Below are positions 17,028 to 24,923 of a stretch of DNA of 64,000 nucleotides, in pieces. This DNA is from Thalassobacillus cyri. GTDB lineage: Bacteria > Bacillota > Bacilli > Bacillales > Halobacillaceae. The notes below the pieces were generated by a model. The model was given only the letters and a program-made list of their open reading frames with translations. It did not search any database and was not told the DNA's origin. The translations under genes were made by a program, and so were the position numbers. Positions within the stretch are counted from its first letter, which is position 1. Every line of letters starts with the position of its first letter. The stretch is taken from assembly GCF_900107755.1 (NCBI RefSeq), contig NZ_FNQR01000001.1, positions 372,001 to 436,000 on the forward strand, given 5' to 3'.

Positions 17028-17575
17028 TTGTTTAACCTGTTTGATTATATGAAAAAAGGTAATACAAAGCAAAAGGATGCTTATAAGGCTATTAATGAAC
17101 TAGGTATTTTCAATTCCTTGAAAATATACAATCCCGTTCTTTGTGGAACTATTCCTATTGGTATTGATCTAGATAATTCTGACTTAGACATTATTATGAA
17201 TGTGAGAGACCTGGATTTGTTTGAACAAAAGCTGAAAAATCTATATAGGAGCACCTCTAGCTTTAATCTAAAAAGGACGATTATAAGAGGACGTGAAGTA
17301 AGGCCAAATTCTTGTTTCGTAACTTTGAGCTAGAACTGTTTGGTCAAGATCAACCTATACATTGTCAAAACGCTTATCTACATATGATTATTGAATATGA
17401 ATTATTAAAAAATAACTCTACGCTTAAAGATAAAGTTATTGGGCTAAAAAAGCAGGGTTATAAGACTGAACCAGCGTTTTGTGAACTGTTGGATATTTCA
17501 GGAGACCCTTATGAAGGACTGATTCAATATGGAATAAAGGAAGGAATTATAATCTGGATTGCTGATATTTTATAG
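17028..17575 (+). pseudogene. DUF4269 protein gene with a single frameshift
   Basis: The first part (17028-17333) reads 'MFNLFDYMKKGNTKQKDAY' through 'VLCGTIPIGIDLDNSDLDII', the conserved nucleotidyltransferase-like core of DUF4269. At about 17300 one base is missing ('REV' then 'RPNSCF' instead of 'KAKFLFRNF'), and the frame resumes as 'NFELELFGQDQPIHCQNAYLHMIIEYELL' to 17575. Joined, it gives ~180 residues, the normal family length. It may be a genuine one-base deletion or a sequence error. The first ~70 bases recur at 20967-21038. Confidence 0.8.
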
Positions 17576-17597
17576 GTGAGTACTCGTTTAATCTTTA

Positions 17598-17681
17598 ATT
17601 ATCTTGATTTCAAGTCTTCATGAATTGGGGGCAATAGCTGCATAGTGGCTAATGCTTATTGTGCTAACGGATCAGATTAGT
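17598..17681 (+). repeat. Island repeat copy 6 fused to companion hairpin module (copy C)
   Basis: ATCTTGATTTCAAGTCTTCA, TGGGGGCAATAGCTGCATAG and TGTGCTAACGGATCAGATTA are contiguous. This shows that the core and the hairpin module form one composite unit. The esterase gene follows. Confidence 0.75.
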
Positions 17682-17732
17682 TCAACAAGTATGCGACCTA
17701 TAAAATGGATATTATTGTGAAAGGGTGGAATA

Positions 17733-18506
17733 GTGGTGTTAGAAATATTTCCTTTGTATATAAATTCATTCGAACAAGAAAGACTGAGTAGAATATATCT
17801 CCCTAAAAATTACGGCAGAGAAAACCAGAGTTATCCAGTATTGTATATGCACGATGGGCAAAATATCTTCCAGGATAATGACACAATTGGTGGCACGTCT
17901 TTAAGATTTGAAAATTATTTAGATGAAAACGAATTGGAAGTTATCGTTGTCGGAATAGACCAAAATAGCGAAGATAGAATAAATGAATATTGTCCTTGGA
18001 AAAATGGGGAATATAGCAAGAAAATATTAGGCCAGGAAAGTTTAGCTGGAGGAAAAGGGACGCAGTATGTAGACTTTATTGTAAATGAACTAAAGCCATT
18101 CATAGACAAAAATTATCGCACATCAAAAGACCGTACTGCAATGTCAGGAATTTCTTTAGGAGGACTTATTTCCACTTACGCTATGTGTCGTTATCCTCAA
18201 GTATTCAGAAATATAATAGTTATATCTTCAGCTTTTTACCGAAACCAGGAGGAAATTGAAAAGTTACTACGTGATTCTGATTCGTCACAGATTGAAAGTA
18301 TCTACTTAGACTGCGGGATTAAGGAAGCTGGAGATGAAGAAGCAATAAGTAAGGAATTTTTAGCTTCAAATAATGTCATTTATGAAATCCTAAATGGAAA
18401 AATAAAAAATGCAAAGTTTGAAGTCATTAAAGGTGCGGAACATAACTATTTAGTATTTAGAGAAAGAGTCCCTGGAATATTTAAATTTTTACGTCAAAAA
18501 AAATAG
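17733..18506 (+). CDS. Alpha/beta hydrolase, putative esterase (esterase D/Fes-like)
   Basis: A 257-residue cytosolic hydrolase of the PF00756 type (enterobactin esterase/YbbA/esterase D group). The nucleophile elbow is GISLGG with Ser141. 'LYMHDGQNIFQD' near residue 40 supplies the oxyanion region. A likely acidic residue lies in 'LDCGIKEAGDEE', and the catalytic His in 'GAEHNYLVFRERVP' near the end. There is no signal peptide, so a secreted role is unlikely. The GTG start follows AAAGGGTGGAA. It is the single gene of its repeat-bounded unit. Confidence 0.82.
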   Translation: MVLEIFPLYINSFEQERLSRIYLPKNYGRENQSYPVLYMHDGQNIFQDNDTIGGTSLRFENYLDENELEVIVVGIDQNSEDRINEYCPWKNGEYSKKILGQESLAGGKGTQYVDFIVNELKPFIDKNYRTSKDRTAMSGISLGGLISTYAMCRYPQVFRNIIVISSAFYRNQEEIEKLLRDSDSSQIESIYLDCGIKEAGDEEAISKEFLASNNVIYEILNGKIKNAKFEVIKGAEHNYLVFRERVPGIFKFLRQKK

Positions 18507-18544
18507 AAGTGGTCTTAAAAACAATTATAATACATTGCCTTTTT

Positions 18545-18613
18545 CAAGTAACGGGGGCGTTAGTTAAAGATCTTGAAAGATATCTCGAAATCAAGTCTTC
18601 TGTTAAAGGGGGC
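18545..18613 (+). repeat. Island repeat copy 7 with AACG-CGTT module
   Basis: AAGTAACGGGGGCGTTAGTT at 18546 precedes TATCTCGAAATCAAGTCTTC and AAAGGGGGC. The composite order is the same as at 13523. Confidence 0.75.
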
Positions 18614-18621
18614 TTTTCATA

Positions 18622-18693
18622 ATGAAGAAAAACTTTGTAGGGAACAAGCACGAACTAATAATTACACCGTTTAATCCTAAGTATGCTGAATAA
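18622..18693 (+). CDS. Possible 23-residue peptide or gene remnant
   Basis: An ATG nine bases after the repeat's AAAGGGGGC opens 'MKKNFVGNKHELIITPFNP' and stops at 18693. It has a repeat-derived ribosome binding site but no recognisable family. It could be the surviving 5' end of a lost cassette gene. Confidence 0.3.
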   Translation: MKKNFVGNKHELIITPFNPKYAE

Positions 18694-19072
18694 ACGATGT
18701 TAATGTGGAGGGTAAGTAAGGCAAAAAGGATGTTCACACGAAATTAATTACAAAAATTTATTTCGAAGTTATATTTACTGGGCAGCACATTTTGGAAAAG
18801 AATATATTTAAGAAATGATCGTGCCTTAGAATGAGTAAAAAAAATATACTCCTTGTTATTCCTGCAAAAAGTTACCTGCGAACCATTTCCTATATTGCTA
18901 ATCACTTTATAATGCATAAGACCTCAGTGTTCCCATTTTATATTTTGTTAGACTTCTCTTACCGAAGTGCGAAGTGGTGTTCTTTAATCAAACAATAATG
19001 GGTATATTTGTTATATACCACTTTTATTTCGTTCTTAAACCTCAAATAATAACTGGTACCGGTCTACCTCTT
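18694..19072. other. Gene-free stretch
   Basis: No open frame with a ribosome binding site, no strong hairpin and no recognisable gene relic on either strand. Confidence 0.5.
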
Positions 19073-19113
19073 ACCACAGTGACTATCGCTTATTGTGCTA
19101 ACGGAGCAGTTTA
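19073..19113 (+). repeat. Companion hairpin module (copy D), without the core repeat
   Basis: CACAGTGACTATCGCTTATT then GTGCTAACGGAGCAGTTTAC, about 20 bases before the ribosome binding site of the next gene. Confidence 0.6.
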
Positions 19114-19134
19114 CTCTAACAAGGAGGGGGTTAA

Positions 19135-19593
19135 ATGAGGATATTTAATTTGTTGAAATCTAATCTCCTATCACTTTTTTTTCATTTCATTGTTATAGGC
19201 ATTGCTGGGATTTTAAACCTAGAGGTCTGGAGCAGAGTTGAGAATAAAAATTTATCGCTAGCTGTCTTAATATTTTCGCTGGTTCTTTATTTTATTTTAG
19301 GTTTGTTTTTGGAATATAGAGGATCTGTTAAAAAAAACATCCTAACTGTTGTTTTAATCCCAGTATTTAGTTTGCTACTATATCTAGGCACTTTACTACC
19401 TGCCTCTAGTTTTGAAGGTTCAATGCTAAATTCTTTTAACTTCTTATATTTTGTAACTATTCAACCATTCTTAAATGTAACAGGTATTCCTGCTAATTTT
19501 GATTATCCATTGCTTTTCGCAATTGTTCCTGCTTTGATGTTATGGTTTGGGTTGCAAGTAAAAACTATCTTTAAGGAAAGGGGGGTTAATTAA
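19135..19593 (+). CDS. Four-helix membrane protein
   Basis: A 152-residue protein with helices at about 9-28, 39-61, 67-88 and 128-146. The third loop 'PASSFEGSMLNSFNFLYF' is extracytoplasmic by charge. No family recognised. AACAAGGAGGGGGTTAA is a strong ribosome binding site for the ATG. A 109-base spacer separates it from the duplicated gene that follows. Confidence 0.65.
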   Translation: MRIFNLLKSNLLSLFFHFIVIGIAGILNLEVWSRVENKNLSLAVLIFSLVLYFILGLFLEYRGSVKKNILTVVLIPVFSLLLYLGTLLPASSFEGSMLNSFNFLYFVTIQPFLNVTGIPANFDYPLLFAIVPALMLWFGLQVKTIFKERGVN

Positions 19594-19702
19594 TAATTAT
19601 TCCTATGGCAGCGAAAACTGCCTTTACTTGGGAACTCACCTTTTCTCTTCAAAATATGTATGCTACCCTTAGAGTAATAAATTTACATTTGGGAGCGGTT
19701 AG

Positions 19703-20011
19703 ATGAAATTCTTTAGAATATTTACTGTGATTTTTATTGGTTATTTATCCTACATGGCCTATGAAAAAGGAATTGAGTTAAGAGGGATGGGGAGAAATGC
19801 TGATGGGGACGGAATAGGAATTAGTTTCTTAGGAATTCAAACGGCTGAAAGAGTTCCAGAAGCTAATATTCCACAACACGCTCAAGGATTCTTTGTTTTC
19901 AGTATAATTTTGGGAATTTCTGGTTTGCTTCTTTTATTTCTACCCTTGATTAAAAAAATAGTACCATCGCCTTTCAAAAATTGGATCCGTAAACAGTTAG
20001 AAACTGAATGA
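19703..20011 (+). CDS. Two-helix small membrane protein, paralogue A
   Basis: The 102 residues have a first helix (4-20) and a second (70-88) around an extracytoplasmic loop 'GMGRNADGDGIGISFLGI'. About 80 percent of positions match the product of 32025-32333. The similarity extends to the 5' flank (TTCAAAATATGTATGCTA in both) and to the 3' terminator, so a whole transcription unit was duplicated. Function unknown. The strongly conserved loop suggests the duplicated proteins are or were functional. Confidence 0.7.
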   Translation: MKFFRIFTVIFIGYLSYMAYEKGIELRGMGRNADGDGIGISFLGIQTAERVPEANIPQHAQGFFVFSIILGISGLLLLFLPLIKKIVPSPFKNWIRKQLETE

Positions 20012-20020
20012 TTTTTAGAG

Positions 20021-20047
20021 AGTCAACATATCATGTTGGCTTTTTTT
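20021..20047 (+). terminator. Terminator of paralogue A
   Basis: AGTCAACAT / ATGTTGGCT stem (20021-20029, 20033-20041) and a run of seven T; the same hairpin occurs after paralogue B. Confidence 0.85.
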
Positions 20048-20119
20048 ATTAGTAGTCCAAGAGTTTATTCGTCTTCATTAGAGAAGGTTAGTCTCATAAA
20101 CTAAGGGCTTTTGAAATAA

Positions 20120-20153
20120 ATATCTTGAAGTCAAGTCTTCCTGTATAGGGGGC
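20120..20153 (+). repeat. Island repeat copy 8
   Basis: ATATCTTGAAGTCAAGTCTT, CCTGTATAGGGGGCGATTG. The surrounding 20048-20378 stretch holds no gene. The lipoprotein gene downstream starts after its own GAGGAGGT. Confidence 0.7.
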
Positions 20154-20378
20154 GATTGTTCAATAAGAAAAGTCGTCTTTTTTACTTGGAATTATGCAGG
20201 ATAGTTGAAAACTCAGTTTTGAGATAATAAATTTTTTAATTAAATTAAGACATAGAAGTAATCAAATACGTCTTATGAGCATTCCGTTTTTCTCGTTGTA
20301 GATGAAACTTTTCTGCTTTGAGTTCGTACCCTAGAAGGGGAGCATTTATTGAGTAATTATAGATTGAGGAGGTAGAAA

Positions 20379-20762
20379 TTGAAATTAAGATTTTTAATGT
20401 TAGTTATTGCTTTGCTCTTAACTTTGTTTGCTTGCCAAGGGCAAGAAACAATTAATTTTCAAGGGAAAAGTGATAATTGGGAGGTTGTCTATCAAGTAGA
20501 CATTCAATCCGAAGATAGTGAGTCAAAAAGCTTGGAAATTAGGTATATCGGGGAAGGAAAATCTCCCAAGGAAATGGATTATACATTAGACAGCGTTTCT
20601 GGAGGTGGGGATGGAAATGACATCCCTTTAAATGATGGAGTATATAAGTCATCACCAAATAGTTGTTCAGGGTGTGCCGTAACAGGGGAAGATGATAAAA
20701 TCAAGGTAACTATTGATTGGCAGGGTAAATCAGAAAAAATAACCTTGAGTAACCAAAGATAA
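20379..20762 (+). CDS. Small lipoprotein
   Basis: A 127-residue exported protein with a clear lipoprotein leader: KLR, a hydrophobic core, and lipobox LFAC with the modified Cys at residue 19. The mature part is acidic and beta-rich ('VVYQVDIQSEDSE', 'KIKVTIDWQGKSEKITL') and has a Cys pair in 'SPNSCSGCAV' that might form a disulfide. Family not recognised. The TTG start lies after GAGGAGGTAGAAA. A weak hairpin (GTCAGCAT/TGCTGGC) follows the stop at about 20773-20800. Confidence 0.7.
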   Translation: MKLRFLMLVIALLLTLFACQGQETINFQGKSDNWEVVYQVDIQSEDSESKSLEIRYIGEGKSPKEMDYTLDSVSGGGDGNDIPLNDGVYKSSPNSCSGCAVTGEDDKIKVTIDWQGKSEKITLSNQR

Positions 20763-20860
20763 GTCAAAACCCAGAGTCAGCATCTAATGCTGGCTTTATT
20801 ATGTCTATTGGTGTGATCTAGACGTGAATTGTTAAGCATCCGGAAGCTTATACGTAACAC

Positions 20861-20892
20861 ATCTCGATTTCGAGTTTTCAACTAAAGGGGCA
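20861..20892 (+). repeat. Island repeat copy 9 (divergent)
   Basis: ATCTCGATTTCGAGTTTTCA then ACTAAAGGGGC. The first half has become self-complementary (TCTCGATTTCGAG-like). It precedes the chimeric pseudogene. Confidence 0.55.
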
Positions 20893-20966
20893 AAAGTGGA
20901 AGATGAACTTTTAATAATTGAGTTAGTTTTGTAAAGGGGAAATAAGCATTCTTAGGGGTGATGACA

Positions 20967-21377
20967 AGTTGTTCAACCTGTTTGAGGATATGAAAAAAGG
21001 TAATAAAAAGCAAAAGGATGCTTATAAAGCTATTAGGTAATATAAATGGAAAACAAATTGTCCCTAAAGAGATGATACATATGGCAACATCTATTCAAAG
21101 TCCAGCAAATTTAGATAGAGATTTACCTCAAAATGGTTTCTTATGGTTTGTAAAAGATCTACCTTCTAAGAAAACTGAAATAGGTGATAATGTGCCTGGC
21201 GGTTCTTTTCAAATCCTCGGTTATACTGGTGTAACCTTATTAGTAATTCCAGAAGAAAATTTGGTTGCAGTTCGTATGTTTAATAGCTTTGGCTCTCCTG
21301 AAGGCTTCGATTACTTATCTGATGTTAGGTCTTTTGGAAATACCGTTGTTGACTGTCTTGAAAAAGTAATTAAATAA
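20967..21377 (+). pseudogene. Chimeric relic: 5' piece of DUF4269 joined to a serine hydrolase C-terminus
   Basis: Bases 20967-21038 almost repeat the first 70 bases of the DUF4269 gene (TTGAGGATATGAAAAAAGGT and following). At about 21039 the text switches to 'NGKQIVPKEMIHMATS' and 'NLDRDLPQNGFLWFVKDLP', 'GYTGVTLLVIPEENLVAVRM', the C-terminal part of a class C beta-lactamase-like serine hydrolase. The SxxK catalytic region is absent. The junction falls inside GCTATTAG/GTAATATAAATGG, with no repeat at the seam, so a recombination event joined two broken genes. Confidence 0.75.
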
Positions 21378-21431
21378 AAAATATGCAAACTATATTGTTC
21401 AATTAACGGCTGCTAAAGTAAAAAACAGAAG

Positions 21432-21490
21432 ATATCTTGATTCCGAGTCTTCCTGTATAGGGGGCAATAGATGCATAGTGAGTAATGATG
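21432..21490 (+). repeat. Island repeat copy 10 with partial hairpin module
   Basis: ATATCTTGATTCCGAGTCTT, CCTGTATAGGGGGCAATAG, then ATGCATAGTGAGTAATG. No plus-strand gene follows up to 21677. Confidence 0.65.
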
Positions 21491-21676
21491 ATTACAACCA
21501 CAAGAATGTACCATCTCTGCCGTTTTTTAGCAGTATTTTTTTATTGTTATTACGGGATTTTAACCACTTTTGCGAGTGTTTTAACTAAAACCGCAAATCT
21601 TTTCACAACACTGAAATATTTATTGTAGGATTGTGATTTGGATTGCGAATCGATGTGTGAATTAACATCAAAAAAA

Positions 21677-21702
21677 CTACAGCGATTTTACAATCGTTGT
21701 AG
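21677..21702 (-). terminator. Terminator of the CarD-like gene
   Basis: An 11-bp stem CTACAGCGATT / AATCGTTGTAG, followed on the minus strand by a T-run (AAAAAA at 21671-21676 on the plus strand). The rest of 21491-21769 holds nothing recognisable. Confidence 0.7.
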
Positions 21703-21769
21703 CTTAATAATCAAAAAACTATTTTCTCGTATAACGCATTATCATGATTTACCTTATCTATAATTAACT

Positions 21770-22231
21770 TTAACTGAAAATTTTTATTTGATTTTCTGTG
21801 ATCCCTTTAATTAATCTCAGTTCACTAATCAAAAATTCATGTGCGTTATCAAACATTTTTTTTTCGCTTGTGTTAAGCGCTTTCTCTTTCTTCATACGCT
21901 TTAAATCACGTACGACTTCAGCACCTTCTTGTATTTTACCTGTTTTTATTTTGTCCGTGTTCACTTTAAACCTTTGTTTCCAAGGCAGTAATCTATCTGA
22001 TTCTCCATGCTGAAAAATGTGTATAATGTGTTTTAATGCAATTATGTCAGTAACTGGGCGTATACTTGAACTCAATATTCTACCCGTAGGAATCATGACT
22101 TGCATATTACTGATTAACATTTTTATCACATAATACTGTTGTTTTTCTCCCGAGATTTCCTTTTCTTCTATGGCTTTAATTATACCTACTCCGTGCATTG
22201 GATAAACAATGTTATCGCCAATTTGAAACAA
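21770..22231 (-). CDS. CarD/CdnL-family RNA polymerase-binding regulator
   Basis: A 153-residue member of the CarD_CdnL_TRCF family (B. subtilis YdeB type), which binds the RNA polymerase beta subunit and modulates open-complex formation, notably at rRNA promoters. 'FQIGDNIVYPMHGVGIIKAIEEKEISGEKQQYYVIKML' is the beta-subunit-interacting domain; the helical C-terminal part follows. An ATG 15 bases upstream lies inside the ribosome binding site ATGGAGGTGG, so the TTG at 22231 is the proper start, giving the family's usual N-terminus MFQIGDN. Confidence 0.85.
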   Translation of the reverse strand: MFQIGDNIVYPMHGVGIIKAIEEKEISGEKQQYYVIKMLISNMQVMIPTGRILSSSIRPVTDIIALKHIIHIFQHGESDRLLPWKQRFKVNTDKIKTGKIQEGAEVVRDLKRMKKEKALNTSEKKMFDNAHEFLISELRLIKGITENQIKIFS

Positions 22232-22828
22232 AAAATCCACCTCCATATATGGTAACCTAGTTAAGCATAACACATATGTTGTTTTTCATCAAATTTTTAA
22301 TAATATCATAATTTAATCTTAGAAGTCAACTAATTTTTCTTTAAAAATTAGAAAAAGCAAAAAAAATTGGAATCGTGCCGGATCACCAATAAAAGGGAGG
22401 TTGATTTAAACGACTAAATCGGTCCCGTCACTTTTTCACAAAGTCACCTGAAAACAAAAAAATTTATTGCACAGTATCAGTTTACTTCGTAATACAAGTG
22501 TAATGTACTCACTTAACTATACAAAAGTAATTAGTGGTAAAACGTCAGTCATTTAATGGTGAGATTTTTGTCACTTGGTGGTAAAAAGTATGGGAATGGT
22601 GGTAAATTCATTGTCAGTAATCGGATAGTTCAAACTTAGAATAAAAATCTGTTTCTCATCAAAGGATTCAATAGTACGCTTACGTCTTGGGAGTTTTTTG
22701 CATTTATGATGATTCGGTGCTGAAGTTGTTCTTTAGGATTCTCATTGGGTTTATTAGGTTTACTAAAAAATAATCTTCGCTGTTCGAAATTAAATTCTAA
22801 ATCTTACCTAATCAAAGCCCAATGATAC
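22232..22828. other. Gene-free stretch
   Basis: About 600 bases without a supportable gene. GGTGGTAAAA-like motifs recur here (TCACTTGGTGGTAAAAAGTA and GAATGGTGGTAAATTCATT), and one more at 26682. They resemble the short terminal repeats of some IS elements, but no transposase is near. Confidence 0.4.
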
Positions 22829-22864
22829 AAAAAAGAGACTTCCGAATTCGGAAGTCTCTTTTTT
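22829..22864. terminator. Terminator of the cold-shock gene
   Basis: A near-perfect 18-bp palindromic stem centred on CGAATTCG with A-runs on one side and T-runs on the other; works in both directions. Confidence 0.85.
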
Positions 22865-22876
22865 AACTAGTAACTA

Positions 22877-23074
22877 TTATTTCTGAACGTTAGCAGCTTG
22901 GAGTCCACGGTTACCTTCAACAATTTCAAAGGAAACTGTCTCGTTTTCTTCTAACGTTTTGAAACCTTCGCCTTGAATAGCAGAGAAATGAACAAATACA
23001 TCGTCTTGCCCTTCTACTTCAATAAATCCAAAACCTTTACTTTCGTTAAACCATTTAACATTACCTTGTAACAT
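22877..23074 (-). CDS. Cold-shock protein (CspA/CspB family)
   Basis: A 65-residue single-strand nucleic-acid-binding OB-fold protein that acts as an RNA chaperone. RNP1 (KGFGFI at residues 13-18) and RNP2 (VFVHF at 26-30) are intact, and the aromatic surface is preserved. Length is exactly that of Bacillus CspB, CspC and CspD; the paralogue cannot be assigned. Start codon follows GGAGGTAACATTTT. The long upstream leader (23075-23325, no other gene on that strand) is consistent with post-transcriptional control. Confidence 0.95.
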   Translation of the reverse strand: MLQGNVKWFNESKGFGFIEVEGQDDVFVHFSAIQGEGFKTLEENETVSFEIVEGNRGLQAANVQK

Positions 23075-23325
23075 AAAATGTTACCTCCTGCGTGGAACTG
23101 ATCCACAATGTATTACTATTATTGCTCTGCATATTAATTCCAGACGAAAGTGACTTACTAGTTACTTTTGCTTTCATTTTTAAACGAACAAGAATAATTA
23201 ATTTTAATTATACCAATAAAGGCTATGCCCGTCAATGGCTCTGCTATAGTTTTGGCTATGAGTACTACTTTCATGTTAAAGCAATAGATAAGTGATGAAC
23301 TGAACGAAGCTGCAATAATTCAGTG

Positions 23326-23408
23326 ATATGTCTTGAATTCAAGTCTTCAAGTATTGGGGCAATAGCTGAATAGTGGCTACTAATGCTTATTATGCTAACG
23401 GAGCAGGA
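23326..23408 (+). repeat. Island repeat copy 11 fused to companion hairpin module (copy E)
   Basis: TGTCTTGAATTCAAGTCTTC, AAGTATTGGGGCAATAGCTG, then ATTATGCTAACGGAGCAGG. Same composite order as at 17598. A truncated histidine-phosphatase start follows. Confidence 0.75.
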
Positions 23409-23458
23409 ATGTTCAACAAGATACTTATTTAAAATAGATTTAATAAGGGATTATTCGA

Positions 23459-23542
23459 GTGATATATGTAATTAGACATGGACAAACCAACTTGAATAGG
23501 AATGATATCTTTGAATTGACTCTTCAAGATAGGGGGCTATAG
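23459..23542 (+). pseudogene. Histidine phosphatase gene, only the 5' end left
   Basis: A GTG opens 'MIYVIRHGQTNLNRNDIFE', with the RHG catalytic motif of the phosphoglycerate-mutase superfamily (the His forms the phosphoenzyme). The frame runs into island repeat copy 12 and stops after 27 codons at TAG 23540-23542. The remaining ~170 residues are missing, so the gene was cut at the repeat. Confidence 0.7.
23505..23537 (+). repeat. Island repeat copy 12 (inside the phosphatase remnant)
   Basis: ATATCTTTGAATTGACTCTT, CAAGATAGGGGGC. Its end is joined directly to a GTGCCTG hairpin element. Confidence 0.6.
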
Positions 23543-23600
23543 AAAGTGCCTGTCCTCCGGTGCGTTAATGAATTACTAAGGTGGGGGTCAGGCACTTTTT
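23541..23600. repeat. GTGCCTG hairpin element, copy 1
   Basis: AGAAAGTGCCTGTCCTCCGG, an internal TGCGTTAATGAATTACTAAGG, then GGGGGTCAGGCACTTTTT. Arms AAAGTGCCTG/CAGGCACTTT are complementary. Further copies at 26281, 28931 and 41839. Confidence 0.8.
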
Positions 23601-23649
23601 AAATGTATCAACCAAACTCACACGTATTTCGCCCACCAAACCAAATAAC

Positions 23650-23682
23650 GGAAAAAACCCCCTCCACATAAATGGAGAGGAT
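23650..23682 (-). terminator. Probable terminator of ald
   Basis: CCCTCCA / TGGAGAGG hairpin followed on the minus strand by TTTTTTCC, immediately downstream of the ald stop. Confidence 0.55.
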
Positions 23683-23688
23683 TCAGCA

Positions 23689-24816
23689 TTACGCGTGGGC
23701 AAGCTGCCTGAATGCTTCCTGGACCGGTATATATTCATATCCAAGATCACGAGCAACGGCTTCGTATGTCAATTTTCCGTTTACCGTATTGACACCTTGC
23801 TCAATCGCTGGGTTTTTTATTGCTTCTGTTACACCTTTGGTTGCGATTTGAATGGCATATGGTATTGTCACGTTTGTCAAAGCAATGGTTGCCGTACGTG
23901 GCACGGCACCTGGAATGTTTGCCACTGCATAATGAAGCACGCCGTGTTTTTCGTATATCGGGTGGTCATGTGTTGTGATATGATCAACTGTCTCAAAGTT
24001 ACCGCCCTGGTCGATTGCGACATCCACGATGACAGATCCTTCTTTCATCGATTTAACCATGTCTTCGGTGACAAGCTTCGGTGCTTTTGCTCCTGGGATT
24101 AACACGGCTCCGATCACGAGGTCTGCTTCTTTGACAGCTTCTGCGATATTAAGTGGGTTAGACATAAGCGTTTGAATGGCAGATCCGAATTGGTCATCGA
24201 GCTCACGGAGACGATCTGGATTCAAGTCAAGAATCGTTACGTGGGCACCAAGTCCGATTGCGATCTTAGCTGCGTTCGTCCCGACAATTCCGCCACCGAT
24301 GATGACAACTTTTCCACGGGATACACCAGGTACACCGCTTAAAAGAATTCCTTTTCCACCGTAGGATTTTTCTAGGTACTGAGCCCCTACTTGTGTAGCC
24401 ATGCGGCCAGCGACTTCACTCATCGGTGTAAGCAGTGGAAGCTTATTGTTCGCTGTTACCGTTTCGTAGGCAATTGCTGTCACTTCGTTCTCTAGAAGTG
24501 CTTCTGTTAGTTCTGGTTCCGCTGCCAGGTGAAGGTAGGTGAACAGGATTAGTCCTTTTCGGAAGTAGCCATACTCAGCTGGAAGCGGCTCCTTCACTTT
24601 CATGACCATCTCCGCTTGAGCCCATACATCGGAAGCGCTTTCAATGATGGTGGCACCGGCTTTTTTATATTCCTCGTTGGTAAAATTACTGCCCTCTCCT
24701 GCGTTCGATTCAATAAGGATCGTGTGGCCAGCTTTAGTCAGGTTCACAACGCCTGATGGAGTGATCGCCACTCGGTTTTCGTTGTTTTTAATCTCTTTTG
24801 GGATTCCGATAATCAT
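23689..24816 (-). CDS. ald: Alanine dehydrogenase
   Basis: Catalyses reversible NAD-dependent deamination of L-alanine to pyruvate and ammonium; it supports growth on alanine and sporulation in Bacillus. The 375 residues match the family length. Lys75 ('MKVKEP') and His96 ('TYLHLA') are the known catalytic residues, and [15 protein letters not shown] is the nucleotide-binding Rossmann loop. An upstream in-frame start would add 37 non-homologous residues, but AAAGGTGGACC fits ATG 24816. The PucR-type regulator gene lies 107 bases upstream on the same strand. Confidence 0.95.
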   Translation of the reverse strand: MIIGIPKEIKNNENRVAITPSGVVNLTKAGHTILIESNAGEGSNFTNEEYKKAGATIIESASDVWAQAEMVMKVKEPLPAEYGYFRKGLILFTYLHLAAEPELTEALLENEVTAIAYETVTANNKLPLLTPMSEVAGRMATQVGAQYLEKSYGGKGILLSGVPGVSRGKVVIIGGGIVGTNAAKIAIGLGAHVTILDLNPDRLRELDDQFGSAIQTLMSNPLNIAEAVKEADLVIGAVLIPGAKAPKLVTEDMVKSMKEGSVIVDVAIDQGGNFETVDHITTHDHPIYEKHGVLHYAVANIPGAVPRTATIALTNVTIPYAIQIATKGVTEAIKNPAIEQGVNTVNGKLTYEAVARDLGYEYIPVQEAFRQLAHA

Positions 24817-24923
24817 GGAAAAGGTCCACCTTTCGTTTGTTGTTTGTAACGAAAGTATAGCCTGCTTACTTTTATTTTTGTTTAGTGAAATATGAAAAAA
24901 TAAGCGGGGGGTTTTGTGTAAAA

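Noticed and set aside
23581-24102. A 173-codon plus-strand frame
   Set aside because: It is antisense to ald, rich in Cys and His as expected for shadow frames.
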